Assembly (NCBI RefSeq): GCF_025264645.1
Contig: NZ_CP073696.1
Span: forward strand, 3,782,001 to 3,846,000
Origin: Edaphobacter lichenicola
GTDB lineage: Bacteria > Acidobacteriota > Terriglobia > Terriglobales > Acidobacteriaceae
Length of the DNA stretch: 64,000 nucleotides
Reading direction: 5' to 3'
Below are positions 1 through 8,283 of the stretch, piece by piece (the first letter of the stretch is position 1; each line of letters begins with the position of its first letter). Under the pieces are notes generated by a model. It saw only the letters and a list, made by a program, of their open reading frames with translations. It did not search any database and had not been told where the DNA came from. A program made the translations under genes and the position numbers.

Positions 1-1411
1 CATGCTGAAGTTTGAGGATATTAAGAAGCTGGAGTTGGCGATTAAGTTCTGCAGAGTCAGCTGGCAGGACGTAAGCAGCAGGACCATCGAGCGTAGGCTT
101 CAGAATGGAACGCTTGCTCTTGAGGTAGTAATTCTCCAGAAAGTGATGGGTGTTGTGGGAGAAGTAGGAGAGAGTAGACAGGAGAGCAGTTTGTTCGTAG
201 TTGTTATTGTCACGCTGCGACCACATAACAGTCGGGAGCGGTGGGTTTTGGCGGTACCACGTACGAGAGTACTCCTCAGGCTGCAGAATGCGTTTTTCGG
301 TGTCCGCGCCCCCGTTGCCGAAGGTCTCATAGAGTCGACTGATGCCATTGTGCATGCCAGCGAGAAACATGAGGTATCCAGGGCTCCAGGTATCGAAGTC
401 CCCGTGAGTGAAAACCCCGGGCATGCCAAAGGTCTGCATCTGAGCAACATTGTTCCAGCCGAGTTCAGCCCACTCGTCTGCGAGTGTGGGGTCAATCCAG
501 GCGTTGTATGGGCCATCGCCAACGGTATTGTCATAAAGGAACGGCACGGACTCGTGGAGATCGTGGAGGACCTGTGCGTGCCAGCCGAGATAGGTGTTGA
601 GCACGTTATTGGTAAGGTTTAAAGCCATGCCCATAGCGTCGCGATTGTTATCGTGTGCGACGTAATGACCCCAATAAGCTAGGCGCGGCCAATCCTGCCC
701 CGGATGTTCTTTGTGCCATCTATAAATATCGACCATACGGTCGCGGCCATCGACTTCGACCACCGGAGTGATCAGTACAATCATGTGCGAGCGAATGTAT
801 TTGATATAGGGGGCATCGTCCACGGCGAGGCGGTATGCCAGCTCCATCAACGCAGTTGGAGCGCCGGTCTCGGTTGAGTGGATCGTACCGGTAATGTAGT
901 ACACAGGGTAGGACTGGTCGATGAGCGGCTGGGCTTTGCTGTCGTCGAGTCCAATCGTTCGCGGGTCGGCAAGCTTGGCGAGGCGGGCGTCGTTCTCCTT
1001 TTGAGTCTTCAGCAGCAACTCGTCGGCGATGGCGACTGCTATCATCTCGCGTCCCTCTTCGGAGTGCCCGATGGAGACAACCTTAACCCGAGGTGAAGCC
1101 GCTTGGAGTTGACGAAAATATTTGTAGACGTCCTCGGCGTACGGGAGCATGTCAGGCGCGCCGGCAACATCTCCCAAGACTTTAGAGGGCGCAGGAACTG
1201 TGGACGAGGCAGGCAGGTAGTCGACCAGATGCGAGGAAAATTGGGGATCGGTCGTATATTTGCGGATGTGATCGGTGTATGCCTGATCGACGGGCTGGTG
1301 ACTGTCCCTGGCAAAGGTCTCGTTCAAACCGGTCTGGCCCCTGGCAGGTTGAATGGCGAAATACAGGATCGCCACAGAAATCAATGCAGACCACAAATGG
1401 ATGACTCTCAT
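1..1411 (-). CDS. M14-family zinc carboxypeptidase, C-terminus cut by the window edge
   Basis: The reading frame is open from an ATG at 1411 to the left edge, giving at least 470 residues, and the stop lies outside the window. The first 25 residues form a signal peptide ending near ARGQ, so the enzyme is probably exported. A GTIHSTETGA segment carries the HxxE zinc signature (His178, Glu181), and a later HDLHES segment (283-288) is a plausible site for the third zinc ligand. This layout is that of M14 peptidases, which remove C-terminal residues from peptides. An AAGAGG stretch precedes the ATG. The exact substrate cannot be read from the sequence. The next gene upstream, at 1510, is in the same direction, about 100 bases away. 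Confidence 0.85.
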   Translation of the reverse strand, partial: MRVIHLWSALISVAILYFAIQPARGQTGLNETFARDSHQPVDQAYTDHIRKYTTDPQFSSHLVDYLPASSTVPAPSKVLGDVAGAPDMLPYAEDVYKYFRQLQAASPRVKVVSIGHSEEGREMIAVAIADELLLKTQKENDARLAKLADPRTIGLDDSKAQPLIDQSYPVYYITGTIHSTETGAPTALMELAYRLAVDDAPYIKYIRSHMIVLITPVVEVDGRDRMVDIYRWHKEHPGQDWPRLAYWGHYVAHDNNRDAMGMALNLTNNVLNTYLGWHAQVLHDLHESVPFLYDNTVGDGPYNAWIDPTLADEWAELGWNNVAQMQTFGMPGVFTHGDFDTWSPGYLMFLAGMHNGISRLYETFGNGGADTEKRILQPEEYSRTWYRQNPPLPTVMWSQRDNNNYEQTALLSTLSYFSHNTHHFLENYYLKSKRSILKPTLDGPAAYVLPADSAELNRQLQLLNILKLQH

Positions 1412-1509
1412 AGCCTCTTTCAGTGCTTTTTGGAACGATTCTATGCGTATCTCCCAAAGGGCTGGCGAAAAAGTGAAAAGCCCCAACGTTTGTTGAAGAT
1501 TTGCAGGCC

Positions 1510-2370
1510 CTACCGAACGTGGCTTGAATCTCCGTTCAGCTTTAGCTGCTCCCGCAAGAGATCGTCAACATCGCCAATCTTATCCGTAAGCATATTTAGT
1601 TTGCGAGATAACGTTTGAATCTCCGCCTCGGCTCGGAGGTTTACGTCGTAGTCCAACTCACCACGTACACGGTCCTTTGTATCTTGACGATTCTGACTCA
1701 TCATAATCACAGGTGCCTGAATCGCAGCGAGCATCGACAGAAACAAATTCAGCAGAATAAATGGATAGGGGTCCCATGCTCTTCCCTTCAGCACAATGTT
1801 CGCTCCTGCATACGCCAGTAGGACTACCCCAAATAGAATGATGAAAGTCCACGAACCGCCGAAGCGAGCGACCGAGTCAGCAATGCGATCACCGAAGCTC
1901 ATCTCTTCTTCGATCACATCATTAGAGTTACGACTGGCCCGGAGCCGCACCAGTTGTTGCGAAGCATGAAACTGACGGCTCACGACGGTCAACATATCCA
2001 TTCCCGCCATCGGCTTTTGTCGCAATAGGGCGGCGATATCGTCCCGGCTTACCTCAACACACACTGTCTCTTCCGTCGCAATGGCCGTCGTCTGGTGTGG
2101 TGTGTCCTCAAGCATTGAGGCAAACCCAAAAAACTCGCCATCCCGTGGCTCATCCACCAAAACCTCCTGATGATCCTGGTCAACCGTCGTCACACGCACC
2201 GCGCCCGACATCATCACGTAGGCGTGTCCAGAGGGATCACCGAGCTTGTAGATGCGCTGGCGCGGCGCAAATTTCTTGATCTCGACTTGTTCTGCTAGGA
2301 CCGCTATCTCTTCATCATCCAGCAGCGCAAACAGTGGAATCTGTCTTAGTTCATCTGCCTTACAAGCCAT
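1510..2370 (-). CDS. cyclic-nucleotide-binding domain fused to DUF1003 membrane domain
   Basis: The 286-residue protein starts at ATG 2370 behind a GAGGTG ribosome site. Residues 10-125 form a Crp-type effector-binding beta roll. There is no helix-turn-helix after it. Instead residues 150-265 hold a DUF1003 module with two membrane helices (about 174-195 and 203-224) joined by a short loop, and a coiled tail follows. This suggests an inner-membrane protein whose state responds to a small ligand, not a transcription factor. The ligand is unknown. The family is known only as a domain combination, so no reaction can be assigned. It stands alone, with about 260 gene-free bases upstream. Confidence 0.8.
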   Translation of the reverse strand: MACKADELRQIPLFALLDDEEIAVLAEQVEIKKFAPRQRIYKLGDPSGHAYVMMSGAVRVTTVDQDHQEVLVDEPRDGEFFGFASMLEDTPHQTTAIATEETVCVEVSRDDIAALLRQKPMAGMDMLTVVSRQFHASQQLVRLRASRNSNDVIEEEMSFGDRIADSVARFGGSWTFIILFGVVLLAYAGANIVLKGRAWDPYPFILLNLFLSMLAAIQAPVIMMSQNRQDTKDRVRGELDYDVNLRAEAEIQTLSRKLNMLTDKIGDVDDLLREQLKLNGDSSHVR

Positions 2371-2633
2371 CGTTCACCTCGCCTTTAGTCTTCATTATTT
2401 TGCACGGTAGACGTGCATTTGGCACATTCCCTTTTGCTGTAAATGTTAAAAACAGCACATTGGAAACTAACTTCTGCAAAAGAAGTATGGTGGGCGATGA
2501 TTGGTGGCTGCAAGATAGACATAGCTTTGAGTGACCTAACGCGAAGAGTTCAAACGTACGATCAGCGCCTCAGTGCCAGAGTTAAAGTCATTAGAGGATC
2601 CGGAGTCTATCTACGAGACCGCTGTAAAGCAGC

Positions 2634-4049
2634 CTATCCAGCAATCGGCAATCGTAAATCAGCCCTACATCCAGTTTGGCCGTCCATTCGATTCGACAGT
2701 TGCACTGATCCCCGATGTGCCTGCGCAATCTGCTGGGCCAGCACCAAGCCAATTCCTGTCCCACCGGGCTTGGTCGTGTAGAACGGTACGAACAAGTTGC
2801 TCGCATTCGTTAATCCAGGGCCATTATCTCGGACTGCAATAACCACTTCGGCGCCGATGATCTCCCACTCGATCTCCACTCGGGGCGTAGCCCGGTCAAT
2901 CGCATCGGGACTAAGTGCAGCATCAGCCGCATTGCGTATCAAATTGATCAAAGCCTGCTCGATGTGATCCGCATCCACCTGTAGCACCACGTCCGCCATC
3001 TCGGCAAAGGTGACCGCAACTCGTCTCTCCAACAGCGCAACTCGCTGTACGAGAGCATTCAGAGATACCGGGGCCAGTCTCGGCGCGGGTAGACCCATCA
3101 GCTGCCGGTAGGCCTGTAGAAAACGATTGAGCGATTCAGAGCGATTTTCAATCACCTCGAGGCCACGCTCGAAATCAACGCTGTCACCGGACGCTCCGTT
3201 CAGTGCAGCAAGCCTCCCTCGAAGACTCCCCGCGATAGATTTGATAGGCGTCAAGGAGTTGTTGATCTCATGTCCCAGCACTCGAATCAACCTCTCCCAT
3301 GCGAGCCGCTCCTCCTCACGCAATGCTGCACTCACATCTGAAAGCACCAGCAGCGTGTGAGGGATGCCACGCAGGCGAAAGCTAGTTTTTTTGACCACGC
3401 ACCGAATCGCCTGCTGTCCGCTGCCTAGAGAAATCACTTCGTCATCCGCGACATCAAGCAACCGTTCCAGCTTTAGTTGTGCTGCCGAGTGACCGAGCGC
3501 CATCTGGACGCGCAATCCAAAAGTCCGCTCCGCTGCTGCGTTTAGTAGTTTCAATCTTCCTCCGGGGTCGAATGCCAGCACGGGCGACTGCATCGACCGC
3601 ATAACGCGCTCGACAAGCGCCATTGCTTCCAGAGCACTGGCGCGCTGTCCCTGCAGTGTTCCAGCAAGGCGATTAATCTCCAGCGCCAGATCTCCCATCG
3701 CATCATCTCTTCGCCCTCCTCGAGCGCGAAAGGAGAAGTCGTCTTCACGCAACGCAGCAACGACATTTGCGAGCGTCTGGAGGGGGCGAATAATCTGCTC
3801 CATCAGCACAGAGATCGCAAAGATCCACGCCATAGCCAAACCAAGCAAGGTAATCGTCTGCAACGTAGCTTCAACAGAATGCTCTCGCAGCACAAGCCAA
3901 CACAAGACGATCATGGGGAGGCCAAGCAAATACAACCAGACGCGTAGCCCTCGCTCGAAGCTCAGCCGTCTTGCGGATCTTCCCAGAGGCACTCGCCTTC
4001 GTGGCGGGCTGCCACCTGGATCAGTTCCAATTGAATCTTCAGAGGCCAT
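2634..4049 (-). CDS. NtrY-like membrane sensor histidine kinase
   Basis: This 471-residue kinase has two membrane helices (about 36-53 and 62-82), a HAMP linker (about 83-135), a PAS-like segment (about 145-245), a phosphoacceptor region with GHEINNSLTPI (His260) and a C-terminal ATPase domain with DNGPGL and GGTGIGLVLA boxes. The HExNN signature and the missing large periplasmic sensor loop fit the NtrY-like branch. It overlaps the upstream response regulator by 11 bases, so the two are almost certainly co-translated and form a two-component pair. They sit at the end of an efflux operon, so the likely signal is envelope stress or an efflux substrate; that is inference. Confidence 0.92.
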   Translation of the reverse strand: MASEDSIGTDPGGSPPRRRVPLGRSARRLSFERGLRVWLYLLGLPMIVLCWLVLREHSVEATLQTITLLGLAMAWIFAISVLMEQIIRPLQTLANVVAALREDDFSFRARGGRRDDAMGDLALEINRLAGTLQGQRASALEAMALVERVMRSMQSPVLAFDPGGRLKLLNAAAERTFGLRVQMALGHSAAQLKLERLLDVADDEVISLGSGQQAIRCVVKKTSFRLRGIPHTLLVLSDVSAALREEERLAWERLIRVLGHEINNSLTPIKSIAGSLRGRLAALNGASGDSVDFERGLEVIENRSESLNRFLQAYRQLMGLPAPRLAPVSLNALVQRVALLERRVAVTFAEMADVVLQVDADHIEQALINLIRNAADAALSPDAIDRATPRVEIEWEIIGAEVVIAVRDNGPGLTNASNLFVPFYTTKPGGTGIGLVLAQQIAQAHRGSVQLSNRMDGQTGCRADLRLPIAG

Positions 4050-5442
4050 ATTTTTCGATGCGGCGGTAAAGAGCGCCCCGGCTCAGTCCCAGCGCATCGG
4101 CAGCGTGACTCACATTGCCGCCGGTACGGGCCAGTGCTTTCCGAATCAGAATCGCCTCCACTGCCTCCAGACTCATCTCATCCATGCTCTGCGCCGTCCC
4201 GCGCTGCGTATTCAATCCCAGGTCCGCCGACTCAATCCTTTGTCCTCGCGCCATCAGAACCGCACGTTCAATCGTATGGTCAAGCTCACGCACATTACCA
4301 GGCCATCCATACTGCAGCATCATCTGAAGCGCTCCTGGCTCGAGACCCTCAATCTGCCTGCGATAGCGCGCCGCATACCGCGCCAGAAAATGGCCGGCTA
4401 ACGCCGGAATATCCTCTCGTCGTTCGCGTAGTGGAGGTAATGCTATCTCAACTGTATTCAGCCGGAACAAAAGATCTTCTCGAAATCGCCCGGCGGCGGC
4501 CTCCGTTCGCAGATCCGCGTTGGTTGCGGAGAGCATCCGCACATCAACCTTCTGGGTCTTCGAAGAACCTACGCGTTCCAACTCGCCCGTCTCCAGTACG
4601 CGCAATAGCTTAGCCTGTTGACGCACTGGAATATTGGCAATCTCATCCAGAAACAGTGTGCCACCACTTGCCAACTCGAAGCGTCCGATACGATCTGTAC
4701 GCGCGTCGGTAAAAGCACCTTTTACATGCCCAAACAACTCGCTCTCAAAGGTCCCTTCTGGCAACGCTCCCGTATTCACGGCCACGAGCGTCCGTTCAGC
4801 CCTCGACGATAAACGATGAAGGGTCTGGGCCACGACCTCCTTACCAGTCCCATGCTCGCCAGTTATCAAAACGTTGGCATCTGACGGTCCAACTCTCGCC
4901 ATCGTCTCCAATACCGGGCGCATCGATGCCGCCGACGCGATGAAGTCCGGCGCGCCCGAAGCCCGCAGAATACGATTCTCTGCCTCCAGCCATTGCATCT
5001 TCTTTTGGCTTCGATGCAACTCCATCTGGGTCCGAAGAATACTGAGAAGCCGTGCATTCTCCCATGGCTTCTGGATGAAATCTCCTGCGCCTCGCCTCAT
5101 CGCTTCTACAGCAAGATCTATATTGCCCCAGGCAGTCATCACAACGACTGGCAGCTGCGCGTCTATCTCTTTCACCCGGGCCACCAAATCCAACCCCTCC
5201 TGACCCGAAGTTGTGTCGCGAGTGTAATTGAGGTCGATCAACACTCCATCGAAGCTCTCATGCGCCAGTGCGTCGAGCACCAGCGCCGGCGTTCGTACCA
5301 TCTCAAGCTGATAACCCTCCGGTTTCAACAACAGACGCAGCGCCTCTAAGATATGCGGCTGGTCATCCGCAATTAGAAGCCTGCATGACGACTCTCCCTG
5401 CCCCGTAGCTAATGCGTCTTTATCGATCCGCTCCGCCAACAT
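4039..5442 (-). CDS. NtrC-family sigma-54-dependent response regulator
   Basis: The 467-residue protein has a receiver domain (about 20-140, phosphoacceptor Asp70), an AAA+ sigma-54 activation domain with Walker A GEHGTGKE, and a C-terminal Fis-type helix-turn-helix ending in [16 protein letters not shown]. The sigma-54 contact loop reads GAFTDA rather than the textbook GAFTGA, a variant also found in other family members. It should activate a sigma-54 promoter once phosphorylated by the kinase encoded next to it. It starts 18 bases after the TolC gene, so it is probably read from the efflux operon and may control that operon. No convincing sigma-54 promoter was found in the window. Confidence 0.93.
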   Translation of the reverse strand: MLAERIDKDALATGQGESSCRLLIADDQPHILEALRLLLKPEGYQLEMVRTPALVLDALAHESFDGVLIDLNYTRDTTSGQEGLDLVARVKEIDAQLPVVVMTAWGNIDLAVEAMRRGAGDFIQKPWENARLLSILRTQMELHRSQKKMQWLEAENRILRASGAPDFIASAASMRPVLETMARVGPSDANVLITGEHGTGKEVVAQTLHRLSSRAERTLVAVNTGALPEGTFESELFGHVKGAFTDARTDRIGRFELASGGTLFLDEIANIPVRQQAKLLRVLETGELERVGSSKTQKVDVRMLSATNADLRTEAAAGRFREDLLFRLNTVEIALPPLRERREDIPALAGHFLARYAARYRRQIEGLEPGALQMMLQYGWPGNVRELDHTIERAVLMARGQRIESADLGLNTQRGTAQSMDEMSLEAVEAILIRKALARTGGNVSHAADALGLSRGALYRRIEKYGL

Positions 5443-5460
5443 CGTGAACCTGCTCCTGCG

Positions 5461-7359
5461 CTATTGACCACTCGGCGCTATTCCTGTCTTCGCTGATTCT
5501 ATCGAAATATCGTTCGCGTCCAGTGTGGAACCGACCGAGCGATCCAACTCAATCTTAGCCTTCTGATATGCCGTCATCGCCGCGACCAGGGTGGACTCCG
5601 CCTCCGCCAGATCACGTCGCGCCGTCAAAGTCTGGAAGTTCGACCCCGCACCAAGCTCTTGTTCTTTTGCGGTAATATCGAATGTCTTCTGAGCCAGATC
5701 ACGCCCTTTGCGCGCAGAAATCACCCTCGCCTCACTCTGTTCCAACGCATATTGAGCGTTCCGTACTTCAATGCGAATCTGTTTCTTCAACTGCTGCATC
5801 CGTAACTCCGACTGCCTTGTCTCCAGCTCGGCACGATATTGGTCCGACTTCGCTACCCGGTTTCGGATCGGAACATTGACCGCTATCCCCACATAGTAGT
5901 CGGGAGCACTATTGTTGAAGGCTGTGCGTAGAGATCCAGCGAAATCCGTTGGAGACGTCGATATCGTTCCCGACTCTGGATTCTGTAACCCTGCCAGACC
6001 CGATCCGCCATAGTACGCGGTCAACGCAACTGAAGGTAGAAGAGCATTGCGAGCCGCATCCCGGCTCAAACGCCGGTTTTCAAGATCGATATCCGACTCG
6101 CCTAGTTCCAGACGATCTTTGAGCGCTCGCACGATCATGTCCTCTGTAGGTCCTTGAGATGTCGTATCCGGCATGGTGCTTCGGTCGGTTGGCCGCACCG
6201 GCATCGCTTCCAAAATCGGGTCGTCAAGGTTTTTCGTCAGTGCGTTTTTGATCAGCAGCTCTTGAAACTGCAACGTAGTCTTCGCAATCGTCAGGTCTTG
6301 TTCCCGACTGGCCTCTTCTGCCTCTTCTTTCATTACGTCCATTGCTGGAATCGCCTGCAATGCAAGCTGTTTCCGCCCGCTATCCAGAGTCTGACGCGCA
6401 AAATCCAGCGACCGGCTTTTCACGCCCTCGTCTTCATAAGCAGCGACCAGGTCCCAATACATATTTGCGATCTGCGTCACCGTCGTCACCAACTGCAACT
6501 TGAACGCTTCATCCGAGATCCGCTGATTGTTCTTGGCAATCCTCAAAAATCTCAAGTTTGGCCCGAGGCCGAAACCGGCAAGCAATTGCTGCTGAAGCGC
6601 AATGTGATAGTAGGTATTGAGCGTCGGAACGAGAAAGCTCTCCGGACTGTTGGTCGTTCCTCGATTGTTGTCGAAGACTGCTGAAATTGAGGTTCCTGTC
6701 GGAAATGCCTGTGTGTAGCCTATGTTTCCCGTCGTCGTATTCTGCTGCAACTGAGGAACTCCGTAGACGATCGTGTTCGACAACGGCTCCGCATAGTGCT
6801 CAATGTTGAATGTCCCCGTGATCGCAGGATCGTAAGAGGAAACGTTCGTTCCAGCACCAAGCGTCGACGAAACGAGACCGGACGCACCTGAACCCGCACC
6901 GCCCGCACCGCCGGACGTACCTCCAGCACCAGCCCCACTCGACCCCGAACCAAATCCACCCACGCCGCCGCCTGGTGTATTCTGCACCACGCCTGTGTTC
7001 ACACCGCGAAACGATCCACCAGCCTGCGTACGCAGTACGTCGGCTGCCGCAATTGGGATGTTGTACCGCGCGATCGCAATATCCAGATTGTTTTCGAGCG
7101 ACAGCGCAATCGCATCCTTCAAACTGAGCTCAAGAACTCCATCCTTAATCAGAGAATCGATCCGCGATGAATTAGCAAGATTCGGCTGTGGCACTAGTGT
7201 CGCTCTATAGGTATTCAACGGATTGCTCGAATGCGGTATGTCGAGGCGCAGTGCAGGTTGTGCCGGCGCTGCAGGCGCCTGCGCCACGGTTGCTTGTTGT
7301 TGTGCCAACATGGGCACTTCCATCAACACCACAAGGCCGAAACTACGGAGCAGGGACAT
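5461..7359 (-). CDS. TolC-family outer-membrane efflux channel
   Basis: The 632-residue protein has a signal peptide followed by two outer-membrane efflux repeats rich in long amphipathic helices, for example near residues 480-600. I chose ATG 7359, which has AGAGGA just upstream, over an in-frame GTG at 7371 that overlaps the stop of the preceding ATPase gene. Unusual for the family is a stretch of about 45 residues, roughly 115-160, made almost entirely of Gly, Ala and Ser, inserted before the first beta-strand region. The gene is part of the MacAB-like operon and would supply the outer-membrane exit for the adaptor encoded at 12048-13307. Confidence 0.9.
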   Translation of the reverse strand: MSLLRSFGLVVLMEVPMLAQQQATVAQAPAAPAQPALRLDIPHSSNPLNTYRATLVPQPNLANSSRIDSLIKDGVLELSLKDAIALSLENNLDIAIARYNIPIAAADVLRTQAGGSFRGVNTGVVQNTPGGGVGGFGSGSSGAGAGGTSGGAGGAGSGASGLVSSTLGAGTNVSSYDPAITGTFNIEHYAEPLSNTIVYGVPQLQQNTTTGNIGYTQAFPTGTSISAVFDNNRGTTNSPESFLVPTLNTYYHIALQQQLLAGFGLGPNLRFLRIAKNNQRISDEAFKLQLVTTVTQIANMYWDLVAAYEDEGVKSRSLDFARQTLDSGRKQLALQAIPAMDVMKEEAEEASREQDLTIAKTTLQFQELLIKNALTKNLDDPILEAMPVRPTDRSTMPDTTSQGPTEDMIVRALKDRLELGESDIDLENRRLSRDAARNALLPSVALTAYYGGSGLAGLQNPESGTISTSPTDFAGSLRTAFNNSAPDYYVGIAVNVPIRNRVAKSDQYRAELETRQSELRMQQLKKQIRIEVRNAQYALEQSEARVISARKGRDLAQKTFDITAKEQELGAGSNFQTLTARRDLAEAESTLVAAMTAYQKAKIELDRSVGSTLDANDISIESAKTGIAPSGQ

Positions 7360-7367
7360 ACTTCCTC

Positions 7368-8075
7368 TCACGCCCGCACCCCCGTGCCATCAGTCGCTAC
7401 CAAGCCCGCTGTATCCCGATACATCCAGCCATCCCGCAGCTCAATCGTCCGCGTGCCATACTCCGCGTTTGTCTCCGAGTGCGTCACCTGAACTACGGTC
7501 GTACCTTCTTCGTTCAACCTTCGAAACAGTTGCATGATCTCCTTCGCCTGTTCGGAGTGCAGATTTCCCGTCGGTTCATCAGCCAACAAAAGGTCCGGTT
7601 TGTGAATGACCGCGCGCGCAATCCCTACTAATTGTTGCTGCCCACCTGAGAGCTGATTGGGGAACAAATCCTTCTTGCCAACGATATTGAAGCGGTCCAG
7701 CGTATCTGCAACCAAAGCCTGACGCTCCAACTTTGGAATGTCTTTGTAAGACAATGGCAGGTCGATGTTCTCCGCAACCGTCAGATCGTCCAGCAGGTGA
7801 TAGCTTTGAAAGACCATGCCGATTCTCCGTCGCGCTAACTCCGCCCGCTGCTTGCGATTCATCGCGTGGACCGCTTCACCAGCAAAATGAAACTCACCCT
7901 TCCATTGGTCATCCAGCATCGCAAGAACATTTAACAGCGAAGACTTGCCTGCACCCGACGGACCCATTACGGTTACAAATTCACCTTCGCGGATTGTGAG
8001 GCTAATACGCCGCAACACCCACGTCTCAGTATGCCCCGTCTTGTAGCTTCGCTCCATTTGTTTTAATTCAATCAT
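7368..8075 (-). CDS. MacB/LolD-type ABC transporter ATPase
   Basis: This is a complete 235-residue ABC ATPase with Walker A GPSGAGKS (38-45), signature LSGGQQQ and Walker B LLLADEPTGNL. The Q-loop and H-loop regions are present. It belongs to the group that powers MacB- and LolCDE-like permeases. Unlike the ATPase at 11288, its signature is followed by LVGIARAV rather than RVAVARAL. Its stop overlaps the possible GTG start of the TolC gene. A short permease relic lies directly upstream (8133-8240), so this ATPase has probably lost a dedicated partner and may serve the permease at 8284. Confidence 0.93.
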   Translation of the reverse strand: MIELKQMERSYKTGHTETWVLRRISLTIREGEFVTVMGPSGAGKSSLLNVLAMLDDQWKGEFHFAGEAVHAMNRKQRAELARRRIGMVFQSYHLLDDLTVAENIDLPLSYKDIPKLERQALVADTLDRFNIVGKKDLFPNQLSGGQQQLVGIARAVIHKPDLLLADEPTGNLHSEQAKEIMQLFRRLNEEGTTVVQVTHSETNAEYGTRTIELRDGWMYRDTAGLVATDGTGVRA

Positions 8076-8132
8076 TTCTTTACCCCGTCCTTCTAAGCTT
8101 TCATCATTGAAAATTACCGCTGCTACTGCGGC

Positions 8133-8240
8133 CTACATGGGATCGAGAGTTGCGGCTCTCCTTGATGTGAGCCTGTGCCACTCAGGCGACCAGCTTAGCT
8201 GTCGCAGAGCAAAACGAACATCCTGCATCAAACGATTCAT
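8133..8240 (-). pseudogene. N-terminal relic of an ADOP permease (35 codons)
   Basis: From ATG 8240, directly behind a GAGGAG ribosome site, the frame reads MNRLMQDVRFALRQL and stops 20 codons later at TAG. That N-terminal stretch is what ADOP-type MacB/FtsX permeases begin with; compare NKFIQDVQYALRQL in the intact gene next door. The sequence then departs from the family and no permease body follows before the ATPase gene. I read it as what remains after an internal deletion of a permease gene. A short leader peptide is a less likely alternative. Confidence 0.6.
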
Positions 8241-8283
8241 CGCTCCTCGCTCGTTCGTTCCCAGCCGCTCAAGCAGCCCGCCA

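Noticed and set aside
2425..2445. Sequence resembling sigma-54 promoter (TGGCAC ... TTGCT)
   Set aside because: The distance between the GG and GC pairs is 13 rather than 10 bases.
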